A stretch of DNA of 64,000 nucleotides, from assembly GCF_900142845.1 (NCBI RefSeq), contig NZ_FSRU01000001.1, positions 1,116,001 through 1,180,000 on the forward strand, read 5' to 3'. The position numbers and the translations under genes were made by a program. Positions 7,489 to 15,875 of this stretch are shown here, piece by piece (position 1 is the stretch's first letter; each line of letters begins with the position of its first letter). This DNA comes from Paraburkholderia phenazinium (lineage in GTDB: Bacteria > Pseudomonadota > Gammaproteobacteria > Burkholderiales > Burkholderiaceae). The notes beneath the pieces are model-generated. The model worked only from the letters and a program-made list of their open reading frames with translations. It did no database searches and was not told the origin of the DNA.

Positions 7489-8862
7489 CTACGCGTCTGC
7501 GGTGGCTCCAATGCGCGGCAGGCTTACGCGAATACCCGTGCCATGCGTCGGCGGTTCGAAATAACTCGCACGACCACCGTGCATCGTGGCGATCTCGCGC
7601 ACGATACTCAGGCCGAGACCGGCGCCGGCTCCATGGCGCGTGTAGCGCGAGAAGGACTCGAAGATCTGGTCTCGCCATGCAGGCGGTATGCCTGGACCGG
7701 TGTCGACGAACTCCATGAGAACGTAGGCGGCATCGGCTTTCACGGTGACGGTGAGCATCGTTGCATTGCCGCCGTGCTTGATTGCGTTCTGCACGAGATT
7801 GACGATGACTCGCTTCAGCGACGCGGCGTCGCCTGAGACGTCGAGTTGCTCGGTGTCGCAGACGAACTCGACATCGTGTCCCGCGGTCAGGACAACGGGC
7901 GCGAGATCGCCCAAGGTGTCGCGGACCAAGGCGACGAGATTCAGCACTTCCATTCGCAGCGTCGTGCTTTTGAGTGCCTGGAGGTCGAGTAGGGCGTCGC
8001 TCAGCTCACTGAGACGCTCTACGTCCTGCTCGAGTTTTGCCTTCAGCGGCCCGCTCTCCAACGCATCGAGACGTGCCCGGATGACGGCGACCGGTGTGCG
8101 CAGTTCGTGCGCCGCGTTCGCAATGAAGCGGTCCTGCTGGGTCCGTCCGGCGTCGAGGCGCTCGAGGGCCGCATTGAACGCGCGTACAAGCGGCGCAATC
8201 TCGCGTGGCAGGCCTTCCTCCGGTAAGCGCAGGCCGCGACGGTCGATGTCGACATAGCGCGCGAGTTGCACGACGTCCTTCAGTCTGCGCAACGCCAATG
8301 CCACGACAACCGGGATAGTTACGATATTGACGAGCAGAAGGGGCAGAAAAAACGGTGCTTCAAGATATTGAAGCACCGCGAGGCCGACACCTTTCCACGC
8401 CGGTATCAATGGGCCGCCGCCATACGCGATCTGTACTTCGCCGAGATCGGTACGCATCGTCTTGATTCTGCACGAGAGGTTGTCGTACTGATTGTTGTCT
8501 GTGATATCAGCGCTGTAAATACGAGGCAGCGAGGCGACCGCGGATGCACAAGGCGCGGAGACGCGACCGACGCTGACCTGTTCGCCCTCCTGGTCGCGCA
8601 CGATAAACCACAAGCCTGGCGCCACACGCTCGAGCGAGTCGAGCTGCGCGGAGTGTTGCAGGGCGAGATGGCCGTCGGATGTGCGCGCCGCCGCTGCGAC
8701 GATGACGTGATCGAGGCGAGTATCCATCACATAGCCGGTGACGTCCCAGTGCAGAAAATCGGTAACTAGCAGCAGTCCCGATGCAATGGCAACCGTTAGC
8801 AGGGTCCCGACCAGCGATAAGGAAATGCGCTGAGAGATGGACAGGTTCCGGAGATAGCTCAT
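7489..8862 (-). CDS. membrane sensor histidine kinase
   Basis: A 457-residue orthodox kinase: TM1 (about residues 13-33), a periplasmic domain of about 130 residues with two Cys that might form a disulfide, TM2 (about 170-190), a HAMP-like linker, the H-box AAHELRTPVAVI with the phospho-accepting His, the N-box NLVQNAIKHGG, the G1 box DTGPGIPP, and the G2 box GAGLGLSIV. It would autophosphorylate on a periplasmic cue and pass the phosphate to the regulator whose 3' end overlaps it by four bases. The stimulus is unknown; the nearby MipA-like protein is a plausible output. Confidence 0.92.
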   Translation of the reverse strand: MSYLRNLSISQRISLSLVGTLLTVAIASGLLLVTDFLHWDVTGYVMDTRLDHVIVAAAARTSDGHLALQHSAQLDSLERVAPGLWFIVRDQEGEQVSVGRVSAPCASAVASLPRIYSADITDNNQYDNLSCRIKTMRTDLGEVQIAYGGGPLIPAWKGVGLAVLQYLEAPFFLPLLLVNIVTIPVVVALALRRLKDVVQLARYVDIDRRGLRLPEEGLPREIAPLVRAFNAALERLDAGRTQQDRFIANAAHELRTPVAVIRARLDALESGPLKAKLEQDVERLSELSDALLDLQALKSTTLRMEVLNLVALVRDTLGDLAPVVLTAGHDVEFVCDTEQLDVSGDAASLKRVIVNLVQNAIKHGGNATMLTVTVKADAAYVLMEFVDTGPGIPPAWRDQIFESFSRYTRHGAGAGLGLSIVREIATMHGGRASYFEPPTHGTGIRVSLPRIGATADA

Positions 8863-9533
8863 TCAGTGGTGGAAAGCAGATAGCCAATGCCGCGGACGGG
8901 CCGAATCTCGATCCCTGCGTCATGCAGCGCAAGCTTGCTGCGCAGCCGGGAGATATGAGCGTCCAGCGCGTTCGATTGAATGTCCTCGCCCAGGCCATAG
9001 ACACGCGCGATCAACTGATCGCGCTGGACGGTTTTGCCCGCTCGCTCAACGAGGGCCTGCAGTGCCAGCAGTTCGCGCCGCCGCAAGCCGAGCGGCTCGC
9101 CACGAACGGTGGCCGTGAGCGAAACGAGGTCGATTTCGAGCGCGCCCACGCTGACTTTGTGTGTCTGCATGGTCGGCGCACGTCGCGCCAGAGCGCGCAG
9201 ACGCGCGGTAAGCTCGTCCATCGAAAATGGCTTGGCGAGGTAGTCGTCGGCGCCGGCATCGAGCCCTTCGACGCGCGCCGCAATTTCGCCTGCGGCGGTC
9301 AACACGATCACCGGAATGCCCGGCGCTGCCGCGCGCAGATCGGGGATGACGGTGAGTCCGTCGCCATCGGGCAAGAGCCGGTCTAGCAGCACCACCTTGT
9401 ATTGACACTCGCGGATTGCATAGCGCGCCTCGCTCAGGCTGGACACGCAATCGACAGCGATGTTGCGCTTGCCTAGCGCGCTCTCAATTGCCGAAGCCAG
9501 TTCCAGTTCGTCTTCGATCAGCAGGATGCGCAT
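8859..9533 (-). CDS. OmpR-family response regulator
   Basis: A 224-residue regulator with an intact receiver: the acidic pair ED near residue 8, phospho-acceptor in VLLDRLLPDGDG, the Thr in VIVLTAAGE, and the Lys in YLAKPF. The C-terminal winged helix shows RRRELLALQALVERAGKTV and the end motif VRGIGYLL. It would bind DNA when phosphorylated by the kinase encoded immediately downstream (ATGA overlap). CusR/IrlR/QseB-like in overall shape; no target operator could be recognised in the neighbouring gaps. Confidence 0.93.
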   Translation of the reverse strand: MRILLIEDELELASAIESALGKRNIAVDCVSSLSEARYAIRECQYKVVLLDRLLPDGDGLTVIPDLRAAAPGIPVIVLTAAGEIAARVEGLDAGADDYLAKPFSMDELTARLRALARRAPTMQTHKVSVGALEIDLVSLTATVRGEPLGLRRRELLALQALVERAGKTVQRDQLIARVYGLGEDIQSNALDAHISRLRSKLALHDAGIEIRPVRGIGYLLSTTE

Positions 9534-9637
9534 GATTTCATGGTGGTGACGCTTACGGGCAAGCGTTCAGTTCAGTATACCTTGGTCGATCCGGCCGGCG
9601 CGCCATGCAAAAGCAAGGTTGCTCCGTGCCTGATTCA

Positions 9638-11269
9638 TCACGGACGGTGTTGTTGAGGCTCGCCATGATGCGCCTCAGGACGGGGCGCAGACGGATGCGG
9701 CGCGGGTGCCGGGGGATGAGACTGCGTACGCAGCGGTTGTTGTTGTGATTGCGGCTGCGCGAAGTGTTGCCCATCCTGTCGCAGTCCGGCCGGATGCACC
9801 TGTGTCGCGTCTTCGTGAACTGCCTGCAGATGGGGTTCAGCGTTTTCCCGATGCTGCACGGCTTGCGGCTGTGGTGGGTGGTCAGGTGCTTCGGCCTGCC
9901 GCTCGCGTCCGAGGTGTTCCGTGTATTGCGACGTGGGGTGTGGCACCTGCTGATGTTCGACCTGCATTGAATCTTCAAGGTGTCCTTGAGATCGTGTTTG
10001 AGTCGTCACGGGGTTGCCGTGCATGACTGATGTCCGCGTGTGTTCCATTGCCACCGTGCTCGAATGGTTGGGGCCGAACTGCGGGGACGGATGTGTGCCG
10101 GGACGGGCGTCGTTCGGCCTGAAACGCGGGATCGTCATGGGTGTGGACGAACGTGCGCCGAAGCCGGGTTGCTGCGCGTGCATTTGCGCCATCGCAGGCG
10201 GCGGCGCGCCGTTGTGCACGAGTGAGCGACTTACCGCGCCATTGTAGTTGTCGCTGATGTGCGTGTTGTTGATCCGGTTGATCACCGTGGTCGACCGGGA
10301 GATGTAGGTATTGTTGTTATAGACCACCGCCGGACGCTGCCATCCATCCCGTGCACCGTGGGGCGAGCCACCCCAGTGCATGCCCCATGCGTGCCAACCC
10401 CATCCTACGTGCCCGAAGACTGCGCCGATCGCGACGCCGACGCCAAACGTGATCACGCCTGCGGTCACCACGGCGCCTGGCCCATAGACCGGCGGACGAT
10501 AGAGGTACCCAGGATAGGCCGCGACCGGTGCGCCATAAACGACCGCAGGGTTGTAGACGGGAACATAGACGACGTCCGGCTGTGCCGGCGCGATCACGAT
10601 GGTCTGGGGCGGCGGCGGGATGATAGCCGGCCCCTCGTACACGGGAGTGGCGGACGGCGCCGGCGTCTGGTCTGCCGGTGCCGAACTCCGTTTTGCGCGT
10701 GTGACCCGTATCTCGCCGGTCGTGCACAGGTTGCCGGAGGCCTGCGCACGCTGGCGCATGACCTGAATCGCGTTCAGCACATCAGTCGGATCGTTGTAGT
10801 ACGCCTGTCCGAGCGTCGTGGTCCATGCGATGTTCGTCGCCATCTGTGACAGCACGGCGGGAAATGCCGTCAGCGCTTTAACCGAGGGATCCCAGGACTG
10901 CTGGTCGGCGGACGTGACAAGCGCCTGCCCCTTGAGGTTTGGATTCTGCGCAAGCCACGTGTTTGCCGCGGCGATCTGGTCCGGATAAGTAGAACCTGCC
11001 AGCACCAGTGCGACGAGCTTGTCCGGAAAGAGGGCGATCGGCGCAACCATCTGGTAGAGCTGATCTGCGCCAGGCGGTGTGTAGGCGACAGGTGTGGCAG
11101 AGGCCGCCTGGGCGATGGACGCCGCGGTCGCCGCACCGGTTGCGGACGCGTCGGCGGGGGCCGGCTGCCCGGGTTCCTCACGGTTCTTCCCGCATGCACT
11201 TAGGCCCAACAGCGACAGCAGCAGCGACGAAGCGATGAGCCTTTGAGCGAGCCGGTAGTTTTCATTCAT
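9638..11269 (-). CDS. DUF3300-domain lipoprotein
   Basis: A 543-residue lipoprotein: signal peptide and lipobox LLGLSACG, then an Ala/Pro/Thr linker, then the DUF3300 domain (about residues 60-190: LYQMVAPIALFPDKLVALVLAGSTYPDQI in two halves, TWLAQNPNL, and VLSQMATNIAWTT). A glycine/tryptophan-rich hydrophobic segment follows (near 290-330), then a very long His/Gln/Pro-rich tail of about 200 residues that looks disordered and may bind metal. DUF3300 proteins are cell-envelope proteins of unknown function. Start at 11269 is set by the signal peptide and AGAAAG upstream. Confidence 0.8.
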   Translation of the reverse strand: MNENYRLAQRLIASSLLLSLLGLSACGKNREEPGQPAPADASATGAATAASIAQAASATPVAYTPPGADQLYQMVAPIALFPDKLVALVLAGSTYPDQIAAANTWLAQNPNLKGQALVTSADQQSWDPSVKALTAFPAVLSQMATNIAWTTTLGQAYYNDPTDVLNAIQVMRQRAQASGNLCTTGEIRVTRAKRSSAPADQTPAPSATPVYEGPAIIPPPPQTIVIAPAQPDVVYVPVYNPAVVYGAPVAAYPGYLYRPPVYGPGAVVTAGVITFGVGVAIGAVFGHVGWGWHAWGMHWGGSPHGARDGWQRPAVVYNNNTYISRSTTVINRINNTHISDNYNGAVSRSLVHNGAPPPAMAQMHAQQPGFGARSSTPMTIPRFRPNDARPGTHPSPQFGPNHSSTVAMEHTRTSVMHGNPVTTQTRSQGHLEDSMQVEHQQVPHPTSQYTEHLGRERQAEAPDHPPQPQAVQHRENAEPHLQAVHEDATQVHPAGLRQDGQHFAQPQSQQQPLRTQSHPPAPAPHPSAPRPEAHHGEPQQHRP

Positions 11270-11730
11270 GGTCTTTCTGCGTTGTCGGTATGCATTGTTG
11301 CCAGGTGCCCGGCCCATGCCGAACGTGCCGATAGCGTCGAGACGCGCCCGGACAGCACGGCGCGGCAACGATGCTCACGAGCGTTCGAGGTCGGATGCGA
11401 GTAAGGCCGCTTATCGCGCGTCGCCGGCGGTACCGGGAACGACAGGTCGCGAAGCGGAGAAAGGTGGGGTCTGAGGGTGGAGGTCCGACGCCGATCCGGA
11501 TTCTACGGACCGTAGATTGTGCGAACATTGTGTGCCATACCGGATCGTGGGTTCGGTATGGGGGGCGTCACTCATGCGCTCGTGCATGTTTCCAGCACGG
11601 AAACGCAGTGGCGTCTTCTAGTTGCCGTTTCACGACGAGCTACCCAGCCAGGCTCGTCGACGCTCGGAGGGATGGCGCCGGATGTTCGCGCGCTCCTGCA
11701 TTCGGGACGCAGGAGCATCCAGGCTTGCGA
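11270..11730. other. intergenic region, 461 bp
   Basis: No supported gene. A hairpin, GCTCCTGC (11692-11699) with GCAGGAGC (11709-11716), stands 15-39 bases downstream of the binding-protein stop and could end that transcript, but it lacks a T-run. The other end must contain the promoter of the DUF3300 gene. Confidence 0.4.
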
Positions 11731-12504
11731 TCAACTTCCGTGAATATCGATGTCGAAGTACTTCTGCTCGATGCGCTGGTACGTGCCGTCTTTCAGCATC
11801 GAATCAATGGCCTGATCGATTTTCTGGCGCAGGGTAACGTCGTCCTTGCGAAAGCCGATACCCGCTCCTTTGCCGAGTGTTGTCGGATCGCTAACATTTT
11901 GACCGGCAAAGCCGTAGCCGCTGCCCTGCGGTGTCTTTAGAAAGCCGTTGATGCCTGCAAGCACATCCGTGAACGTCGCATCGAGGCGACCGGAGCGCAG
12001 ATCCGGATATACCTGTTCCTGATTCGCGTACGACACGACGTTAATGCCCGCTGTCGCCCAGTTCGCCTTCGCGTACGCTTCCTGTGTCGAACCCTGAGCG
12101 ACGCCAACGGCCTTACCCCGCAACGACTGAACGGTAGGCTGCAAACCGGAGCCATCCTTGGCGATCAGACGGCTCGGCGTGTTAAAGAGCGGCTGGGAGA
12201 ATGCAACCTGCTCTTCGCGCTTCGGCGTAATCGACATCGCCGACAGGATTGCGTCGAATTTTCTGCCTTGCAGAGCAGGAATGATGCCGTCGAAGCCTGT
12301 TTCAACCCATACGCAATGCATCTGCAAGCGTCTACAGATTTCGTTGCCCAGGTCGATCTCAAAGCCGACGAGTTGCCCTGAAGGCGATTTCGACTCAAAC
12401 GGCGCATAGGTCGGGTCGACGCCGAAGCGTAACTCCGTCATATCCTTTGCCTGCGTGGCCAGCGCGGCGATTGCCAGCACGGCACCCACAATGATGCGTT
12501 TCAT
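11731..12504 (-). CDS. polar amino-acid ABC transporter, periplasmic binding protein
   Basis: A 257-residue family-3 solute-binding protein: signal peptide cut after Ala-Thr-Gln-Ala, then LRFGVDPTYAPFESKSPSG and LVGFEIDLGNEICRRL, the family signature. VFSQPLF-like and SMSITPKRE segments match lysine/arginine/ornithine or histidine binders (ArgT/HisJ type). No permease or ATPase is next to it, so it must work with components encoded elsewhere. It lies 87 bases below an M14-like hydrolase and the Rieske oxygenase and is probably in the same transcript, which suggests an amino-acid-like or opine/betaine-like substrate. Confidence 0.85.
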   Translation of the reverse strand: MKRIIVGAVLAIAALATQAKDMTELRFGVDPTYAPFESKSPSGQLVGFEIDLGNEICRRLQMHCVWVETGFDGIIPALQGRKFDAILSAMSITPKREEQVAFSQPLFNTPSRLIAKDGSGLQPTVQSLRGKAVGVAQGSTQEAYAKANWATAGINVVSYANQEQVYPDLRSGRLDATFTDVLAGINGFLKTPQGSGYGFAGQNVSDPTTLGKGAGIGFRKDDVTLRQKIDQAIDSMLKDGTYQRIEQKYFDIDIHGS

Positions 12505-12591
12505 ATGCGTTCCCGTTCGTGTGTTACGCCGCGGACGTGTGCCGCCGGTGCGTGGGGTGAAAGAACCGTGTCGTAAGAACGTCTTCGCCGA

Positions 12592-13695
12592 CTACCTCTT
12601 CGTCAGTGCGTCGAGTGCCCGCTGCCAGATCTGCCGCGTGCGCAGCGCGATCAAGGCGCGCCAGTCGGCATCGGCGGGATAGTAGTGTTCCAGCAGCGCG
12701 GCCTTGATCCGCCGCCCCGTCGCGTCGAAAGGATCGCCGTGCAGATGCAGCCAATGGTCGTCGCGCAGCAATGTGTGTCCGCGGGCGCCGTCGTAGGTGC
12801 CGCATTCGATCACAAGCGGCATCAGATCCACCTCGGGAAGCTGATCGATTAGTGCCTGCGAGGTATAACCGGTCGCCGTCGCTGCGACGCCGCTGTCGGA
12901 CGACGCGTCCGCCGCGGTGAGAATCCTGTACAGCCAGGGCCCATACAGCGATTGCGCGGCGTCGTGCGCGGACACCTTGCGCTCGGCAATGGCCATCAGC
13001 ATTGGATGTCCGTACGCGCCCGCGCCGGTGTGCAGATCGAAGGCGATGGCAGTGCGAGCACCTGAAACATGTGCCTGCATGATCTGACGCACCGTGCGGT
13101 TCGTCCATGTCTGCTGCGTGCCGCCAAAAAAGACGCCGTCCGGATGCCGGTACTGTCCCGCTTCGATGATATTGCGCACCCGTGCTTCCCCGAGATGGCG
13201 CATGTGCATGGCGAGTTGCTCGTCCGCACGCCGACGCGCCGGTCCGTCGAGATCGCGGCATAGATAGATTTCGTGCAGCGTTTCGTATGCCGAGTTCGCC
13301 GGTGGTGCGTGAGTAAAGTCGATGTAATTGCGGTTGACGTCAGCGTTGTCTTCATTCACCCGGCGCAGCCACGCCGTGCCCCACGGGTTGACGAGGTGCA
13401 CGAGCACGACACAGGTATCTTCCGGTAAGGCGTGGTCCCGCAGATTGTCGAGTAACGCGATCTGACTGTCGGAGCCGTAATAACCCTCGACGCCGTGGGT
13501 TCCCGACAGCAGCACGAGGCGCTTTTGCGCGCCGGCGGAGCCGACGATCGCGACGTCTGTGGACAGTGCCTCGCCGCGTGGTCCTTGCAGCGGGTGAGGA
13601 TAGACGACGTGCGTCGCCTTGACGCTCGCAGCGGCCTCGAGAAAGCGCTCGCGCTGATTGGCGAAACTCGGCGTGTCGAAAATAGTTGCGCTCAT
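12592..13695 (-). CDS. DUF2817 / M14-like zinc hydrolase
   Basis: A 367-residue protein. LLSGTHGVEGYYGS carries the His and Glu of the M14 metallocarboxypeptidase/aspartoacylase zinc site, and FDLHTGAGAYGH supplies the third ligand and the following loop; VNPWGTAWLRRVNEDNADVNRNY contains the Arg/Asn-Arg substrate-binding pair. This is the DUF2817 branch of M14, cytoplasmic, expected to hydrolyse an amide or peptide bond next to a carboxylate. Its start ATG shares one base with the stop of the Rieske gene (TAATG), so the two are translationally coupled. Confidence 0.8.
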   Translation of the reverse strand: MSATIFDTPSFANQRERFLEAAASVKATHVVYPHPLQGPRGEALSTDVAIVGSAGAQKRLVLLSGTHGVEGYYGSDSQIALLDNLRDHALPEDTCVVLVHLVNPWGTAWLRRVNEDNADVNRNYIDFTHAPPANSAYETLHEIYLCRDLDGPARRRADEQLAMHMRHLGEARVRNIIEAGQYRHPDGVFFGGTQQTWTNRTVRQIMQAHVSGARTAIAFDLHTGAGAYGHPMLMAIAERKVSAHDAAQSLYGPWLYRILTAADASSDSGVAATATGYTSQALIDQLPEVDLMPLVIECGTYDGARGHTLLRDDHWLHLHGDPFDATGRRIKAALLEHYYPADADWRALIALRTRQIWQRALDALTKR

Positions 13696-14774
13696 TATCG
13701 CTCCTGTGTCTTCGTTGCCGGGGGCGACACGCGCACAAGCGGCGCCTGTTCCAACGCGGCATATTCGGCATCGATTAGCCGCTGCACACCGCGCCGGAAC
13801 CTGAGTGGTCCAGCGTCGATTCCAAGGTCGAGATTCGGCGTGCGCCGGTTTGACATGCCTTCATGCACGGCTTCAAGGATGACGCGGTCCTCGTCGAATG
13901 CGTGGCGCACGTCCTCGTTGAACTGTTGCGACACGGCTTCGTTTTGCTGGTCGAAATTGCGCATCTGAAACCAGAAGTAGCGCGTATGCGATTCGTCGAT
14001 CGGCGTCATGAAATTGTATGAATTCATCAGGAACACGTGATCGTGCTGCGCGCCGTCGTCGGCGCCTGTACCCGCCGGCGTGAAGACTGCCTTGATGATC
14101 GCGTGTGAAGGAAACCGGACCTCGTAGTGCTGCTTGCGGTCGCAGCGTCCCGAGAATTTGACGAACTTCGCATAGAACGGTGCGACGTCGACATCTCGCA
14201 TCCAGCGCGAGACGGTCACGCCGACATCGCTTGCATCGGTTTTCAAGGGCTCGGCTTCACACGCGGCGTTGCCGAACGAACCCGGATGCACCCACGCGAC
14301 GTGCGACGGATCAAGCAGGTTGTCCGTCACGTAGAGATAGTTGCAGGCTACCGTCATCGCGTCGCCTTCGTTCAAGCCCCATGCCGGATCGCCCCACTCG
14401 GGAACATCGAAAATCTGGGCCGTATCGGCGGCTTTGGCCTCGCCCATCCAGATCCAGACGAGACCATAGCGCTCTTCGATGGGATAGCTGCGTACCTGCG
14501 CCGCCCGTGGAATGCGAGCCAGGGCCGGCGCGCGTACGCATGCACCGGCGCAGTCGAAGGTCAGGCCGTGATATCCGCATTCGATTCGATCGCCAAGCAA
14601 TCGACCCATCGACAACGGCAGCTTGCGATGCGGACACGCGTCTTCGAGCGCGGCCACGACCCCATCCGGCGTGCGAAATAGCACGACCTGTTCGCCGAGC
14701 AGTTTCAACGGCATGAGGTTCTGCTGGACTTCGGCGCTGCGCGCCGCGACGTACCACGCGTTTCTGACGAACAT
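13695..14774 (-). CDS. Rieske non-heme iron oxygenase, VanA-like
   Basis: A 359-residue oxygenase alpha subunit. The Rieske 2Fe-2S ligands are Cys47-x-His49 and Cys66-x2-His69 (CPHRKLPL ... CGYHG); the mononuclear iron site is DPSHVAWVH (His158, His163) with an upstream Asp in DNLLD. The N-terminus MFVRNAWYVAA is typical of vanillate demethylase/toluenesulfonate monooxygenase-type (group IA) enzymes, which dealkylate or hydroxylate small acids. No reductase gene is adjacent. GAGGAAG precedes the start at 14774. Divergent from a LysR regulator, whose probable operator lies between them. Substrate unknown. Confidence 0.88.
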   Translation of the reverse strand: MFVRNAWYVAARSAEVQQNLMPLKLLGEQVVLFRTPDGVVAALEDACPHRKLPLSMGRLLGDRIECGYHGLTFDCAGACVRAPALARIPRAAQVRSYPIEERYGLVWIWMGEAKAADTAQIFDVPEWGDPAWGLNEGDAMTVACNYLYVTDNLLDPSHVAWVHPGSFGNAACEAEPLKTDASDVGVTVSRWMRDVDVAPFYAKFVKFSGRCDRKQHYEVRFPSHAIIKAVFTPAGTGADDGAQHDHVFLMNSYNFMTPIDESHTRYFWFQMRNFDQQNEAVSQQFNEDVRHAFDEDRVILEAVHEGMSNRRTPNLDLGIDAGPLRFRRGVQRLIDAEYAALEQAPLVRVSPPATKTQER

Positions 14775-14887
14775 CGCTGCTTCCTCTGTTTGCATTGCCA
14801 GCGGGCCTGCGCGTGACCCCACGCAACCTTTGCATCGACTGTAGAAAGTCAAAATAGAAAAGAACAGCAGTTAGAAAGTACGATTTA

Positions 14888-14904
14888 GTTTAGAATTTCT
14901 AAAC
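14888..14904. promoter_or_regulatory. LysR-type operator palindrome
   Basis: GTTTAGA-ATT-TCTAAAC is a perfect 7-bp-arm palindrome lying between the divergent LysR gene (start 14928) and the Rieske operon (start 14774). It fits the T-N11-A architecture of LysR-regulator binding sites, so it is the likely autoregulatory/activation site. Confidence 0.6.
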
Positions 14905-14927
14905 CGTCTTTATCGATCAAACTCGAT

Positions 14928-15869
14928 ATGAACAGGCTTGCACCGCTTCGCGCGATCCAGATTTTCGAAACACTTGGCCGTTGCGACGGCCTTGTCGAGA
15001 GTGCGCGCCGACTCGATATCTCCGCAGGCGCGGTGAGTCAGCAAATCAAGCTGCTCGAAAATGCGCTCGGCGTGAAGCTCGTGACGAAAGAAGGGAAACG
15101 GATGCGCTTGACCGCGACGGGCCGCCGATATCATGAGAGTTGTCTCGCGGCGCTTGAAACTTTGCGGATCGCGCAGGACGACATCGAGCGCTCGAAAAAC
15201 GTGCGCAGCCTCAACATCAGCGCCTTGCCCTCGCTTCTATCGAAGTGGCTTGCGCCGCGCATCAATGCCTGGCAAAAGGAGCATCCGGACATCAGCGTCT
15301 ATCTGGACGGCTCGCATGCGGAGCCGTCGCCGGATGCCTATGAGATGGATTTTCGAATCAGCTACGGGGATCGTATCGACGACGCAGGCACCTCTATCGA
15401 ACTGTTCCGCGATAGCGTCGTGCCTGTATGCAGCCCGCGGATCCTGCCGCGCAAGGGCAAAGTTGCGCTTAAGCCGGCTGATCTCGCGGCGTTTGAGTTG
15501 ATCGCGGTTGACTGGCTGCCAAAGTTCGCTTCGCCGCCGTCGTGGCGTGACTGGTTCGCCGCGAACGGTGTCGAGACAGCGACGCTGCGCGAGCCGCATC
15601 AGGTGCATTCCCTGTCGAGTGTCGCGATTCAGGCCGCGATCGACGGCCATGGTTTCGTGCTCGCCCAGTGCTCAATGGTTGCAGACGATCTGGCCGCGGG
15701 AAGGCTCTCGATGCCCGTTGTTTCGACCATTCCGTTGCCGTCGCCGTACCTTCTTACCTGGAGCGAAAGTACGTTCGATCGCCCGCAGTGCCGCGCCTTT
15801 CAGCGCTGGTTGCTCGCGAGGGCAAGGGAACAGCAGCGCGATATCGATCTGTTGGCAGGTCGCGCGTGA
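14928..15869 (+). CDS. LysR-family transcriptional regulator (GcvA-like)
   Basis: A 313-residue LysR protein: winged HTH at residues 5-65 (LVESARRLDISAGAVSQQIKLLE), then an inducer-binding domain with WLAPRINAWQKEHPDISVYL and the GcvA-type DFRISYGD segment. Divergent to the Rieske-M14-binding protein operon with a palindrome between them, so it most likely controls that operon in response to the substrate or an intermediate. Start at 14928 follows a short leader; no strong ribosome-binding site is seen. Confidence 0.9.
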   Translation: MNRLAPLRAIQIFETLGRCDGLVESARRLDISAGAVSQQIKLLENALGVKLVTKEGKRMRLTATGRRYHESCLAALETLRIAQDDIERSKNVRSLNISALPSLLSKWLAPRINAWQKEHPDISVYLDGSHAEPSPDAYEMDFRISYGDRIDDAGTSIELFRDSVVPVCSPRILPRKGKVALKPADLAAFELIAVDWLPKFASPPSWRDWFAANGVETATLREPHQVHSLSSVAIQAAIDGHGFVLAQCSMVADDLAAGRLSMPVVSTIPLPSPYLLTWSESTFDRPQCRAFQRWLLARAREQQRDIDLLAGRA

Positions 15870-15875
15870 CAGGCG

